64,000 nucleotides of DNA from positions 1-64,000 of the forward strand of contig JAWPHD010006781.1 of the NCBI GenBank assembly GCA_037043455.1. Reading direction: 5' to 3'. This document shows positions 1-12,373 of the stretch, piece after piece. Below the pieces are notes generated by a model. The model was given only the letters and a program-made list of their open reading frames with translations, did not search any database and was not told where the DNA came from. This DNA is from Cyrtodaria siliqua. Lineage: Eukaryota; Mollusca; Bivalvia; Adapedonta; Hiatellidae. How positions within the stretch are numbered: position 1 is the stretch's first letter; each line of letters opens with the position of its first letter. The position numbers and the translations under genes were made by a program.

Positions 1-89
1 GACGGACGGACGGACAGACGGACGGACAGACGGACGGACGACGCACCACGGCATAAGCTCTGCTGATCTCTGATCAGTAGAGCTAAAAA
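1..89 (+). mobile_element. 3' end of a tandem-repeat transposable element (left-truncated by window)
   Basis: GACGGACGG-type run, then CATAAGCTCTGCTGATC, a short loop, GATCAGTAGAGCTAAAAA. The terminal hairpin and CTAAAAA end match 5619-5642, 14430-14462 and 40397-40424. Confidence 0.7.
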
Positions 90-2972
90 CGAACACAAAC
101 TCCAATAAATGAATGTAGTGATTGCATTTTCAATTGAACTCTGAATGCTCAAAACCAAATTCATGGGATTGAATTGAATTGGGGTTTTACAGCGCACCAA
201 CACAAGAAAGTTTATATGGCGCCATGCCAGGCTTATCTTCCATTTATATCTAGATAAAAATATGGAGAATGGGCCTAGAACCTTCTAACCTGCAGAACTG
301 CAGAGTTGTTGCAAATTCTATCGTAGACACTCCATTTACGACGGAGTCACGTTTCCACATTTGCATTTGCGGTGTCATGAAGAAGACCTTGAATGACCTT
401 GCATGAGCATGATAAAAAAAATGACAAAATGAACATGAAGGGGGTGAGGTCCTACCCCTCTGCCTCTAGCGGGATTTGCAGTGGTTGTATTCTACCCCGG
501 CAACCACACGGGAAAAAATCATTCAAAAAAAAGAATGGGATCTCCTAAAAATGAATGCAGATGCATGCATTTTGAATTGCATTCTAAATACTCAATACTC
601 AATTCATTCAAAAACAAACTTGAACTTCAATAAATGAACGCAGATGCCTATGATTGAATAAGCATAAAATGAATTATGAGTTGGTAACTAATTCAGCGCT
701 CCAGTTTTTGGGATTTTTGCTTGTCTGGTTGAAGCCATTTATATTGTGTCTTTAGAGTTTGGATTTTCAAAATAAGTAAGTTATGTATATACCTCATCGG
801 CAGTAGGTTTAGAAATGGTCTACACATTTGGCTTTTGTTGGCGGGATAGCTAATTTAAAAATTATATTAATTTGCCCATCACTGTAAAAGTACCTTTAAT
901 TAATAATAACCTAATATCCTTGATTGGCCGTGACATCTCCCTAATACAAGTTTACAATACTGAGGGGTGAACGCCAAACTACTGTAACTATATATAAATA
1001 AAGAATGAGATACAACAGTGTCACGCTGAGCCCGCACTGTATCACGTGACTGGACAATGAACGTATTCTTGTGCCACTATAAGAGATCAAGTTGATAACG
1101 CGCCCTTTCAACACTCCGTCCAACCATTGTCGCAAACTTAAACTATATCTCTTAAAAGATCTTTTGGTAAAAAAAAGAATAAAAGGTTTAACAATTTACA
1201 GCTTATTTACTGTTGGGCCGAATTCTCAAAAGCTTTCAATAACTCAAACTTGCAAACTGTTCACAAATAAAACGATATTACTGACATATCACAAGGTTGT
1301 TACAGGGTCATTAAAGGCTGATTATAAATAATATTCTCACATGAAACAGACAATGGCAAATGAATTATTTTGATGGTGTTGCTATGAGTCGACTGTTAAA
1401 TAAAATAATTTTTATTGGATCTGGGCACTAGACCAATCAAGCTGAACTGGGTTGAACGGTGCACAACATAAAAATGGTAATATGGCGCCAACAGGAATAA
1501 ACATTCCTCGCCCACACTGCATTTACTACTCAGACTGAACCTAAAATCTGCAGCAAATTCTGTTGTTGACACTCCATTTGAATTGAACTGAATTGGGGTT
1601 TTAAGGTGCACCAACACATGAAAGGTTATTGGTGCCTAACAGGAATGAACATGCCAGGCTCATCCTCCATATACATCAAGATAAAATATGGAAAATGGGC
1701 CTAGAACCTTCTCAACATGAACTGCAGAGTTGCTGCACATTCTATTGCAGACACTACATTTACGCTGGAGCCACGTTTATTGTTTTTCTGCCACTGCTCT
1801 AGTTATGTGAGTGAGATGGCACCTGAAACAATGCAGGGGTCATGATGAAGAACTTTAATGAGCATGAACACAAAATGATAAAATGAACATGAATTTGGGG
1901 GGTTCTACCCCACTGCCTTCCTCTCCAACGGGATCTACAGTGGCCCTATTCTTTGCCCCGTAACCACACGGGGCGACACTCCATTTACATTTACACTGGA
2001 GTCACCATCAGGTTTGTGCTATTTCTCTGATGAAGACCTTAAATGAGCGTGACAAAATGAACATAAATTTGAACACCTTCTTTTATTTGATTCTAAAATA
2101 TGAAGCGATAAATATTTACTCTTTTTGTTTTAATAACAATATTAAATGATATCATAAATATTTCATATTTTCTTCCTTTTGCCTCTTAATGGCAAAATAT
2201 ACGTCTCAAAAAGAAAAGTATTAATAACTCTAAAAACTCTCAAAATACCTTGAATCTGTGGTCGAAATTAGCACTAGCCCGAAGGTGAAAAACTAGTAAA
2301 TTTTAATTTGGGCTAATAAAAATCTAGAAATCTATATAGTCGGGCTTGTGAAAATTGTAATAGTTTAAATGATTATAAAATAATTGGGGCTTGTGAACAA
2401 AACCCTTAATTTCTTTGACTGTTGAATCGTCAATTCTAATTTTAAATTAGAACAAGTTTTTTTTTTTTTTACATTAACAACAAACCTCAAAATGATATAC
2501 CAGTAAATCAACTATGATCATGATGATGAATTCAGGTAACAAATTATGAAATATTGAAGCATTTACATATTATAAAATTATTTAAGAAATGAAGTATATG
2601 CTTTTAATGACAAAATCTTTCAGATGATTTATAGCTTAAACTTTTACGTCGCACACAAAATTATAATATTTTACTTCGACTAATTGTTAATTCTTTCTCT
2701 ATCCACATTTTCCTATAAAAATACATAAACAATTTTCTACCTATCACTCATTTTCCCTCTGTAGAACTGCGTATTTCACAACACCTTGATTTATAGCTCC
2801 AGCAATTAACTTTGGTTCTAATTCACATAAATTTCTTTCTTCAAAAACTGCTCCTTTGTATTTTGTTTTATATTTTATTACCTATATTTCATTTGTTTAA
2901 GGAAACAGTGAATAACAATAAGTTAAATACAATGTACCACCTTGCACCACTGTGGCTATGACAACTATACTG
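90..2972. other. Non-coding flank with a dispersed repeat pair
   Basis: No supportable gene. 212-510 and about 1470-1990 are diverged direct copies of one repeat (shared blocks GAATGGGCCTAGAACCTTCT and CTGCAGAGTTG.TGCA), so two members of a family lie 1.3 kb apart. 2080-2970 is plain AT-rich sequence with a T tract at 2458. Confidence 0.6.
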
Positions 2973-3451
2973 AAAGGAAAAAGAAACGCAACAAGGGAAT
3001 TTCCGCTAAATATTGTATACTGCACACTTAATTCCATATATATTCCAAGGAAATCCCAAGATGTTTTGTAAAAGAAACAGTTGCAGTTAGTTAGAGAAAG
3101 GAAGCAACTGTGATGTAGACGTTTTAAACACAGTACACATTGTAACAAGAAATTCATAAATGTTGAAGTTTCTCTTTGAAAAATTGAGCCAGTTCAGTAC
3201 TGTATTTAACATAAAGAGTTTCCAAATTTTGCATCCTAAGTTTGCTCACATGCTTGAGCCAAATGCGTACTCCGTCAATAATGAAACTTTGCAGGAATAC
3301 TATTTGCTGTGTTACGTGTTGTTTTAGTCATTTTTCCGAAAGGAAAGATCCTACGTAGCCATGTACCATTCAGTTAACAGCAGCATATTGTACATACAAT
3401 ATATATTATATAGCGGAAATTCCCGTGTCGTGTTTCTTTTTCCTTTCAGTA
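2973..3451. mobile_element. MITE with about 50-bp terminal inverted repeats
   Basis: Left arm TACTGAAAGGAAAAAGAAAC... and right arm, reverse-complemented, share ACTGAAAGGAAAAAGAAAC and GGGAATTTCCGCTA. TA flanks both ends. No coding capacity. Confidence 0.65.
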
Positions 3452-3869
3452 TATATGTAAACCCAGCAGTGAAAAATCATCTTTTAAATAAATATTTTTA
3501 TTTAATATTTTTAGAGAAATACTTTTCAATTTTTGATGTTTTGTAAAATAACATTTCACTTTAACTAAATAAGTTGGAAATTGGTTTAAACTGGTGGAAA
3601 TATCAGGTTTTCTCATGTTTCGATGAAATATTTATTTTATTTGTAATTAAATTCTATAAGTTATACAATAAAATTAATGTAATGAATTCATATTTCAATA
3701 TGAATATATGCTGGATATAGACCCTGATAACGCGGACTGTTAATAAACCTGGACATTTCAATCATATAATATGAATTATAATGAAACAAAATTGATTCCA
3801 AAAACACTTAGAAGAAGATTGTTTTGCATTAATTTTACTATCAGATTTCCTTCATAAAATCTATATTAA

Positions 3870-4038
3870 CCCTTAACCCGCTAAGCACGACTATAATAGC
3901 CTTTGCGTCCATTGTAAACCCAGATAAGCCTGCGAGTAACTAGCTGGCTGATTACAATGTCCTGCTGCTGATCAGTCATTTCCCCTAAAACACCCCTTTG
4001 AAAGAACAGTCCATTATATATATGTAGCGGGTTAAGGG
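3870..4038 (+). mobile_element. piggyBac-like MITE, copy 1
   Basis: CCCTTAACCCGCTA at the left and its inverse TAGCGGGTTAAGGG at the right, flanked by TTAA on both sides. Interior has GTAAACCCAGATAAGCCTGC and a repeated CTGCTGATCAG hairpin. TTAA target with CCC...GGG ends is the piggyBac signature. Confidence 0.8.
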
Positions 4039-4307
4039 TTAAATACAAACTTATTTAACACCAATCTTTCTTTAAGCCTAGAATAAAGGTAACACTTTAT
4101 AAACCACCCACTTATACTGAAAGGTTATGCTTTGTTATCAGAAACAAATCAATATGTAAATATGTGCAAGCTCAATAGAAATTCACAGATTTTATGATGT
4201 ATACAAAAATGGTAACAGCTCCAATTCCATATATAAACTATCACATCATATCACATAAGCTTGCATCACATAATAGTATTCTTACCGTATACCCACGTAT
4301 ACATAAA

Positions 4308-5642
4308 ACAAGAGACCCAAGAGGGCCTGTGAACGCTCTACTGGCTGTTATACCATTGATGAATCGAGTCGTACTACATGGTGTCTAGAGTGTACACAAG
4401 GTTTTTCAAGTATTTGACCTAGTGACCTAGTTTTTGACCCCATGGGACCCATTTTCGAACTTGACCAAAATATAAATAAGACAACATTTCGACAAAGTTT
4501 CATCAAGATCGGGTCAGAAATATGGCCTCTAGAGTGTACACAAGGTTTTTCAAGTATTTGACCTAGTGACCTAGTTTTTGACCCTGTGTGACCCATTTTC
4601 GAATTTTAGCAAGCTATAATTGAGACAAATATTCTGACAAAATTGCATTAAGATCGGGTCAAAAATATGGCCTCTAGAGTGTACACACGGTTTTTCCAAA
4701 GTTTGACCTAGTGACCTAGTTTTTAAAACCTTGTGACCCATTTTTGAACTTGACCAAGATATAATTAAGACAAACATTTTGACAAAGTTTCATCAAGATT
4801 GGGTCAGAAATACGGCTTCTAGAGTGTACACAAAGTTTTTCAAGTATTTGACCTAGTGACCTAGTTTTTAACCCCATGTGACCCATTTTCAAACTTGACC
4901 AAGATATAATTAAGACAAACATTCTGACAAAGTTGCATCAAGCTCGGGTCAAAAATATGGCCTCTAGAGTGTACACAAGATTTTTCCAATATTTGACCTA
5001 GTGATCTAGTTTTTAACTTCATGTGACCCATTTCCGAACTTGATCAAGATATAATTAAGATAAACAATTTGACAAAGTTTCATCAAGATTGGGTAACAAA
5101 TATAACCTCTAGAGTGTACACAAGTTTTTTCAAGTATTTGACCTAGTGACCTAGTTTTTGACCCCACATGACCCATTTTCGAACTTGACCGAGATTTCAT
5201 TGAGACAAACATTCTGACAAAGTTTCATCAAGATCGGGTCAAAAATATGGCCTCTAGAGTGTACACACGGTTTTTCCAAAGTTTGACCTAGTGACCTAGT
5301 TTTTAACACCATGTGACCCATTTTTGAACTTGACCAAGCTATAATTAAGACTAACATTTTGACAAAGTTTCATCAAGATTGGGTCAGAAATACGGCTTCT
5401 AGAGTGTACACAAGGTTTTTCAAGTATTTGACCTAGTGACCTAGTTTTTGACCCCACATGACCCATTTTCGAACTTGACCGAGATTTCATTGAGACAAAC
5501 ATTCTGACAAAGTTTCATGATGATTGCATCAGATATGTGGCCTCTAGAGTGTACACAAGCAAAAGTTAACGGACGGACGACGGACGACGGACAACACACG
5601 ATCCCATAAGCTCTGCTGGCCCTTGGCCAGTAGAGCTAAAAA
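4308..5642 (+). mobile_element. Non-autonomous element with 145-bp tandem core repeats
   Basis: Starts ACAAGAGACCCAAGAGGGCC (a short hairpin) then GCTCTACTGG; ends GGACGGACGACGGAC, CATAAGCTCTGCTGGCC, CCAGTAGAGCTAAAAA. The GCTCTACTGG near the start is complementary to CCAGTAGAGC at the end. The core (4385-5555) is about eight 145-bp units with TGACCTAGTGACCTAG. The open frames on the minus strand in this core are periodic artefacts. Confidence 0.75.
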
Positions 5643-5912
5643 TATATTGATTTATTTATATGCGTGAAGATACTCTAGTTTGAGATGCTACACTTAAAAT
5701 ATTTTTAAACATATTATGAGGTCTAATTTAGACAAAATGCATTTGCCAGTAAACAGACTTGCAGTCTAAATTAAAAAAAAAAATCTTTTAAGAGGTATAA
5801 TATGTTTTGGCCTGATATAAATGCACGCATTTCGCAAAATGGAACACCCCCCGGGGCGTTTAAATGGGTGTATATGGTAATTTGCTACCACTTAAATCTA
5901 TAAACCATTATA
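5643..5912 (-). other. Probable ZAK 3' UTR
   Basis: AT-rich sequence directly downstream of the ZAK stop codon. On the minus strand an AATAAA hexamer lies at 5651-5656, a reasonable polyadenylation signal about 260 nt after the stop. A repeat element begins immediately beyond. Confidence 0.45.
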
Positions 5913-7744
5913 TCACAAATTGTCCTGATCATTTCTTTCATGCTCTCTATTGTAACTACCCGAATTGTCTCTTAACCCTGATCCCCTTTGTCCTCTCCCC
6001 CTAGGTGCACCTCTTTCCCTCCATGGCCCCCTCTCCATCTCATAGTTCCCATAATTCCTTTCACCATGACTATATCCCCTTTCCCTAAAATGTCCTCTTT
6101 CACCTTGACTGTATCCCCTTTCCCTAAAATGTCCTCTTTCACCATGACTGTATCCCCTTTCCCTAAAATGTCCTCTTTCACCTTGACTGTATCCCCTTTC
6201 CCTAAAGTGTCCTCTTTCATCTTGACTGTATCCCCTTTCCCTAAAATGTCCCCTTTCACCTTGACTGTATCCCCTTTCCCTATACTGTCCTCTATCTGGA
6301 TATCTTCTCTTGTCAGCATAATCATCTGGTGAATCAGTCCTTGTTTTCTTCTTTGTGTTCTTTTTCTCTACACAAACCCAATCATCCGAGTTTCCCGATG
6401 ACTGATCTCGACTCTCATTACTTACACTGACAGGGCCTTGCATAGTGTCAGATTGTGAATCAGATATGAGTCGACCTGTCTTTTCATCTGTTTTATTGTT
6501 CTTGTCACCTATAGACAAGGCTGACATTAAACCCAAACTATCGTCAGGACGATCAATTTCAGATTGCTTGTAATTTGAAGTGTTTGATTGTTCATCACCC
6601 ACCCGTTCTGCATAAAAATCATCTTGATTTCTATGACCTCTTACAGGTCTTTCATCATGGCTCACTACTCGTCTTATGTTTGACTGGTTTTCTCTTCTCA
6701 TATTTCTATATGCTGGTTCACTACTGTGCTCTTTGTGTTCATCAAATCTCTCATTTATGAACTTATTGCCATGGTAATTGCTTCTTTGACCTCGTCTTTG
6801 ACCTTGACCTCTCCCATAGTTACCATGATCTCTATAAGCATCATCATGACCTTTATCATTATTTCTATACCCTTGATTTTGATTCCTATATTGATCACTA
6901 CCTTTATAATGTTCACCGCCACTTTGTTCATTCTTGTAAGCTCTTGAGCCCCTATCATACCCCCTGTTATAATTCCTTCTCCTAGAATTACCACCATGTA
7001 AAGTCCTTGATTCTTCGTTGTCTTGCCAACAGTCATTTCTACTAAATCTTTTATTTCTATATCCACGAGTGTTGTCAGATGCTTCACATTTCCCTTCAAA
7101 ATGTCCTTGACCTTCATTATGAACTCTTGATTGACCTTGTGCATTTTCCAATGCTGCCTGACATTTAGTACACACTGAGGCATACGTTTCAGGATTTTTC
7201 CCCAACTGCTCACTAAATCCACTCTCTGCACTTCTTGAAGATGCCGAGTCTGTCAATGAAAATGTCACCTTTGACCCTGCTCTTTCTAAGACCCCTGAAT
7301 TAAAACCTGAATCCTCACCTTTACTGTCAATCATTTCTGATCTATCAGTTTGTTTGTTATCTGTCTTAACAAACTGTTCTAATGGCGATTGCCCTAAATC
7401 TACCACCTGACCTGGTGATAAACTGCCTAAATGGTCCAGTTTATTCATATGACCTTGACCTACATTTTTGTGACCTTGATGGTGTGGGGTCCAAGGGAAC
7501 ATCTGACCTGGTGATATTGGTAGTTGTCCTGGGGACAGGTAGGAATTTTTACTTCCAAATGACGCTGGCGATGAAGACTGATTAGATGTGGATGGAGATG
7601 GATGTCCTGATGGATGTTGCCAGGTAACCTGAGGCTGTGAGGGAGCATGTAAAGTCATGGTGGTGCCAGGTACATGCTTTGGCCTTGGATCTTGGGAGGA
7701 TGGACGTCGACCCGCGACTACGCTTGACCATACATCTGATACAC
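5913..7744 (-). CDS. MAP3K20: ZAK terminal exon: long disordered C-terminus with RERGYS repeats
   Basis: 610 codons plus stop in one exon. It starts GVSDVWSSVVAGRRPSSQDP; the internal Met at 7658 is not the start. In order: four SPGQ motifs; an ESGF.EQ and DSGFNSG segment resembling the vertebrate DSGFSSG stretch; a Gly/Arg/Tyr/Asn-rich tract; then DDWVCVEKKNTKKKTRTD, matching the vertebrate ZAK-alpha tail (GGWTKVEYRKK type) implicated in ribosome binding. After that it departs from vertebrates: six copies of a 13-residue unit built on RERGYS(Q/H)GERGHF (6050-6296), a 39-bp DNA repeat, then an RG-rich end (RERGAPRGRGQRGSG). The tail is expected to be highly basic. Overlapping reading frames through the repeat are shadows. 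Confidence 0.9.
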
Positions 7745-7799
7745 CTTAAAAAAGAAATATAATTATATTCATGTTTTTTTTCATGTTGCTGTATTAAGA

Positions 7800-8082
7800 A
7801 AAGTTGCAGTTGAGCTGAATATATTATGGAATTGAATTGAACTGGAGTTTAAAGTCGCACCAACAGCTAAGGTCAAGTGACTTTCCAGATTCCATTGGTG
7901 GAGGAAGACCCCAGGTTCATCTCTGAGCAATTTCATGCAGTCAGGCACCTGGGTAGAACCACCAACATTCCGCAAGCCAGCTGGATAGCTTCCTCACATT
8001 GAGATTCCAAGGCCCTTGAGGGATCGAACCCGCGGTAGTGAGGGGAGAGACTCTAACCACTCAGCCACGGACGCTCCCTGAA
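7800..8082 (-). mobile_element. tRNA-derived SINE
   Basis: On the minus strand: GTGGCTGAGTGGTTAGAG (A box), GGTTCGATCCC (B box), then body with GGAATCTCAATGTGAGGAAG and GTTGGTGCGAC-like tail. Same family as 17382-17660. Lies in the last ZAK intron, just upstream of the terminal exon. Confidence 0.8.
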
Positions 8083-9277
8083 TATGTTATATAAACAGAG
8101 AATCTTACAGCAGAGTGCTTGTTTAATATTAAATTGATTGATGAGAGGCTGCAAGTCAGGTTACTGCCAAGGCGATCCAACGAGATTAATAAATTCAATA
8201 TTAAAAAGGCACAAATGTAAGATTCTTTTTCACATAAATATATAACTCCAAAAATGCCAAATAACATACATTTTTGAATGCAGCTGCCTATACAACTAAC
8301 TGCTTCAGTCTTTTCCATACCATACTGAGCGGTTGGAACTGCGTTGAATTCTGTTAACTGGCATTTTCTATTGTTTCAGAATTAAAGCACAAAGAGATGA
8401 ACAGAAAATAACATGTGATTATTCAGCCTTCATTTGCATATTTATTAAACATGTATATTGTGATATTTATGTCACTGCTTTACTACACTCCCACACCTTA
8501 GGTCTTTAGATAAATTACAATATTATACTAAAATGTTAAGAAAATTACCACTTTGCAGCTAAGACATCGAAATTCATTGAAAACATGCAACAATAATTTG
8601 TATTCCGGTACACATTTTTAAAATGATAACATAAATTTTACATGGATGTTCTACGAAGTTTTACTGAATTTTGACAAATGATGTCTTTTTCATTACATAT
8701 CTCAATTCTGGTGTACAAACTGAGCATAATAATTATAATAAATACAATAAGAAACATAATAAAAATCCCCAAAAAAAACATCCAGTTTTTGTCTACTTGA
8801 CAGATACATTAATCATATCAAAGAGTCCATGTCACTTTAATTTACACATGATTTGAATGTAAAAGAATAAAAGGCAGGAGCTCAACAGGGGATCCATTTA
8901 TCGTAGATGTACCATAGAATTGTTTATCCTATATGTAAGGAGCAGACTTTCTATATGAGCAGCCGGCAAACTCGTTTATTTTTTGCTGTCTATAAGTTTG
9001 TGAAAAAATTGTCATTCTATACAGTTTTAGTAGTTTTGAAGGGCCAATGTACCCATGAAGTTTCCACTAAGTGCCAAACAATGGAGTTATAAAATTCTCT
9101 CTCTCTGTGTTTCTTGCTCTGATTTTTTTCTCGAATTTCTATTAAAACTTTCTCTATTTGTTTTTATCATTGTATCATGTAACTTAGCTTTTTTAAAATA
9201 AACAACTACGGAAAGACAAGTAAACAGGTGACTAACTGTTGTTATTAAATTACTTGCTTTCCAAGTTTTCAAATTAA
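8083..9277. other. ZAK intron, no gene seen
   Basis: AT-rich sequence with scattered short open frames lacking family similarity; nothing beyond simple sequence such as CTCTCTCTCTGTG at 9095. Confidence 0.5.
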
Positions 9278-9466
9278 CCCTTACGCTAAGCAGAAATATA
9301 ATAGCCTTTGCATCCACTGTAAACCCAGATCAGCCTGTGAGTAACTCGCAGGCTGATCAGGCTGCTGATCAGTCATTTTCCCCAAAATACCCCTTTGTCA
9401 CATAAATGGAATGGTCATAATTCAAAGAAAGAACAGACCATTATATATATGTAGCGGGTTAAGGGT
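9278..9466 (+). mobile_element. piggyBac-like MITE, copy 2
   Basis: Begins CCCTTACGCTAAGCAG after TTAA and ends TAGCGGGTTAAGGG before TTAA. Contains GAGTAACTCGCAGGCTGATC palindrome. Confidence 0.8.
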
Positions 9467-9471
9467 TAAAA

Positions 9472-9830
9472 CGAATGAATGAATGAATGGTGTTTTACGG
9501 CACGTCAACACATAAATAGGTCATATTGTGCGCAAAAATTGATGAAAAATGAAGAAATGAAGTATTAATTAAAAATTTATGTGAATATATAAAGATAAAA
9601 CTATTAAAAAAATAAGGGATGATAAGGTGTAATATAAACTATGTATGTAAATCAACAAATGCCTGTCAACGGGTATATAAACAAGTAAATATATATAAGA
9701 ACACATTATAATGATTTATATAGTCTGATCTCTTTTAGGAAATCTAAAACAAGACCAAAATCTACAGTATCAAACAACTCTTTCATAGTAATATTCTTTT
9801 TTATTTTTAAATTTTGAAAAAATATACCGT
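9472..9830 (-). mobile_element. LINE 3' end (dispersed copy)
   Basis: Homologous to 46266-46580: GGTGTTTTAC.GCACGTC, ACACATAAATAGGTCATATT, GTGCGCAAAAA.TGATGAAA. The GAATGAATGAATG run at the start is the 3' microsatellite tail on the minus strand. Only the last codons of the LINE frame are present. Confidence 0.65.
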
Positions 9831-11279
9831 ATTTCTTCCTAAGTGCATTTTTTTCTGTTCAAAATGTTATCATGATTCAAATAAGATGAGATAAAAAGCA
9901 TGTAGAGCCATTCCAAACAAGATAACATTTAAAATACAATTTAGAAATGTTAACAGTTCTGCAAAAAAATGTTTTTTTTTTTTTTAGCAGAACCTGAGTC
10001 TCTAACTCAGCTTCAGCATCAATGCACAGACTGGTATAATATCTCTTCAGTTTAGAAATGACAACAGTACTTTTTTAGCAGAACCAGTCTTTTTTTTTTT
10101 TATTCAATAAGATCAGCCTCAGTATCAACACACAGACTGGTATATCTCTCCTGATGCCAGGCGAGCTCAAGCGGAGTTGGCACTTAAACCTAAAGTCATA
10201 AAGTCTGACGATAAGTAGGTAGTCGAATAAAACCAGGACGAACAACTAAACTAGTCGCTCCTTCAGCATCTTGAATATGTCTCTTATAATTCAAATAGAT
10301 TAAAACAGAGGGGTTCTTCAAATGAAGATTTTATTTTCGTATCCGCTCTGATTGCATGAGGAAATTGAAGTGCAGGTTTTTGCAGTCGAGACATTTACGC
10401 TATAGCTTCCAAAATGTTAAAAAAACTTGATGCAAACGGGTTTCTCTAAGTGGAACGAATATTCGTAAACTGTTGTTAATGACATAGAGAATATATTAGA
10501 TGTAGATGAAATACACATAAAATGGAGAAGAAATGCATTTATGCAATTACAATGCAGATGACATATTTATGATTTGATTTTTTTTTTATATATATATAAA
10601 TCAGAAAACCTTAAAGGGACACTCAGCAATCAAGGTTTATTTCTGCTCAAAATTATTTTGAAAGCAAGTATCTCTATGCTGTTATAGAGAAAGCTGAACA
10701 TGACTGAGGCTATATACCCAATGTATTTGATTTCAAAATAACGGATTTCCGTAAAGAAAATATGTATGTATGGGGTTTTAAGTCACTTTTAACATATTTC
10801 AGTTCTATTACAACGATATCTACTCGTAGCATTTAGCTCAATGTCCAACATTATAGTGTCAGACTGGAATGCCATGCCATACAAAAATGAATGGTACCCC
10901 ATGCAGTCATAAAGGGAAATAATTCTAGCCAACACTGATTATTCAATATTTATATGTTTTATTCTTATTTTGGATGGCAGTTATTGTATGGCATGTTATA
11001 ATACAAAACTGTGTTTTTTCACTATAAAAGAAATTTCAATGAAATTTGTTGCATATTGATTTTGTTACAAGGATGCAGATGCGTTCAAAGATGCTTTGGG
11101 CAGAGTTAATTCAAAGAACAGGACACGCACAGAACAAACAAACTTGCTTCTCATGCCATCAATAACAATTACTATTTTTGCCATATTTTGAGAAAAAATA
11201 AAGTAAAGTATTCATTTCATAATTGGATAAGGTCAACAGGCTAGAGGCATTTGAAAGTGTTTCATCCTTTTTTCTTCTT
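9831..11279. other. ZAK intron with weak internal repeats
   Basis: Two imperfect copies of a segment with CACAGACTGGTATA (10010-10050 and 10090-10150). TTAAAGGGACACTCAGCAAT at 10613 begins a short bivalve-type dispersed repeat. No gene. Confidence 0.45.
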
Positions 11280-12372
11280 TCAATTTCTTAAAATTGGGAA
11301 AAATATATCCATTGGCAATATGACTGAATAACGGCTATAAACACCTTTAATGGGGGGCAAATATACCCCCGCTACCAGTTGCCCCCCATTCCCCACCCTA
11401 CCGTTTGAGTAAAGATTGAGTAGAATAGGATTTTCATGATAAGGTAATGGTGGCCTTGAACTTTGACCTATCGACCTCAAAACCAATAGGGGCCATTTTT
11501 ACGTCACAGGCAGTCCACTCATTAAGTTTCATAAGATTTGCTTTAAGGGGAGAGGAGTTACAAAGCGGACAAGGATTTTCATGGTCAGGTCCCGATGACC
11601 TTGACCTTTGATTCCTGACCTCAGAATCAATAGGGGTAATCCTCTCATCACAGGCAGTCTACCCATGAAGTTTCATGAGATTTTCTTTAGGGGGAGTTGA
11701 GTTACAGAGCGGACAAGGATTTTCAGTACCGGGTCTAGGTGACCTTGACCTTTGACCTACTGACCTATAATCAATAGGACTCATCATCTCACCACAGGCA
11801 GTCCACCCATGAAGTTTCATGAGATTTGCTTCAAGGGGAGAGGGGTTATGGAGCGGACAAGGTTTTTCATTATCGGGTCCCTGTGATCTTGACCTTTGAC
11901 CTACTGACATCAAAATCAATAGGGATCATACTCTCATCAAAGGCAGTTCACCTATAAGTTTCATGAGATTTGCTTCAGGGGGAGAGGAGTTATGGAGTAG
12001 ATAAGGTTTTTCATTATCTGGTCCCGGTGATCTTGACCTTTGACCTACTCTCATCAAAGGCAGTTCACCTATAAGTTTCATGAGATTTGCTTCATGGGGG
12101 AGAGGAGTTATGGAGTAGATAAGGTTTTTCATTATCGGGTCCCGGTGACCTTGACCTCTGACCTACTGACCTCAAAATCAAAAGGGGTCATCCTCTCACC
12201 ACAGGCAGTTCACCCATGAAGTTTCATGAGATTTACTTCAGAGGGAGAGGGGTTATGGAGAGGAAAAAGTTGCGTCTACAGACAGATAAACAGACAGACG
12301 CACGCACGCACAGATGGACGGACAGGGTGAAACCAGTATAGCCCTCTAACATCGTTTAGCAGGGGTATAAAA
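11280..12372 (+). mobile_element. Tandem-repeat element with about 142-bp units
   Basis: Six to seven units share GAAGTTTCATGAGATTTGCT, GGGGAGAGGGGTTATGGAGC and GACCTTGACCTTTGACCTAC. Ends with GGACGGACAGGGTGAAACC and GCAGGGGTATAAAAA. Minus-strand open frames here are repeat artefacts. Confidence 0.65.
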
Positions 12373-12373
12373 A

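Noticed and set aside
4348..5502. Series of 68-residue minus-strand frames sharing KTRSLGQILEKPCVHSR
   Set aside because: Periodic products of a 145-bp non-coding tandem repeat.
5972..6332. 117- and 114-residue frames over the end of the ZAK terminal exon
   Set aside because: Alternate-frame shadows of the RERGYS repeat.
7658..7658. Met at 7658 as the start of an independent 581-residue gene
   Set aside because: The frame extends upstream without stops to a splice acceptor at 7745 that is phase-compatible with the ZAK exon ending at 26908.
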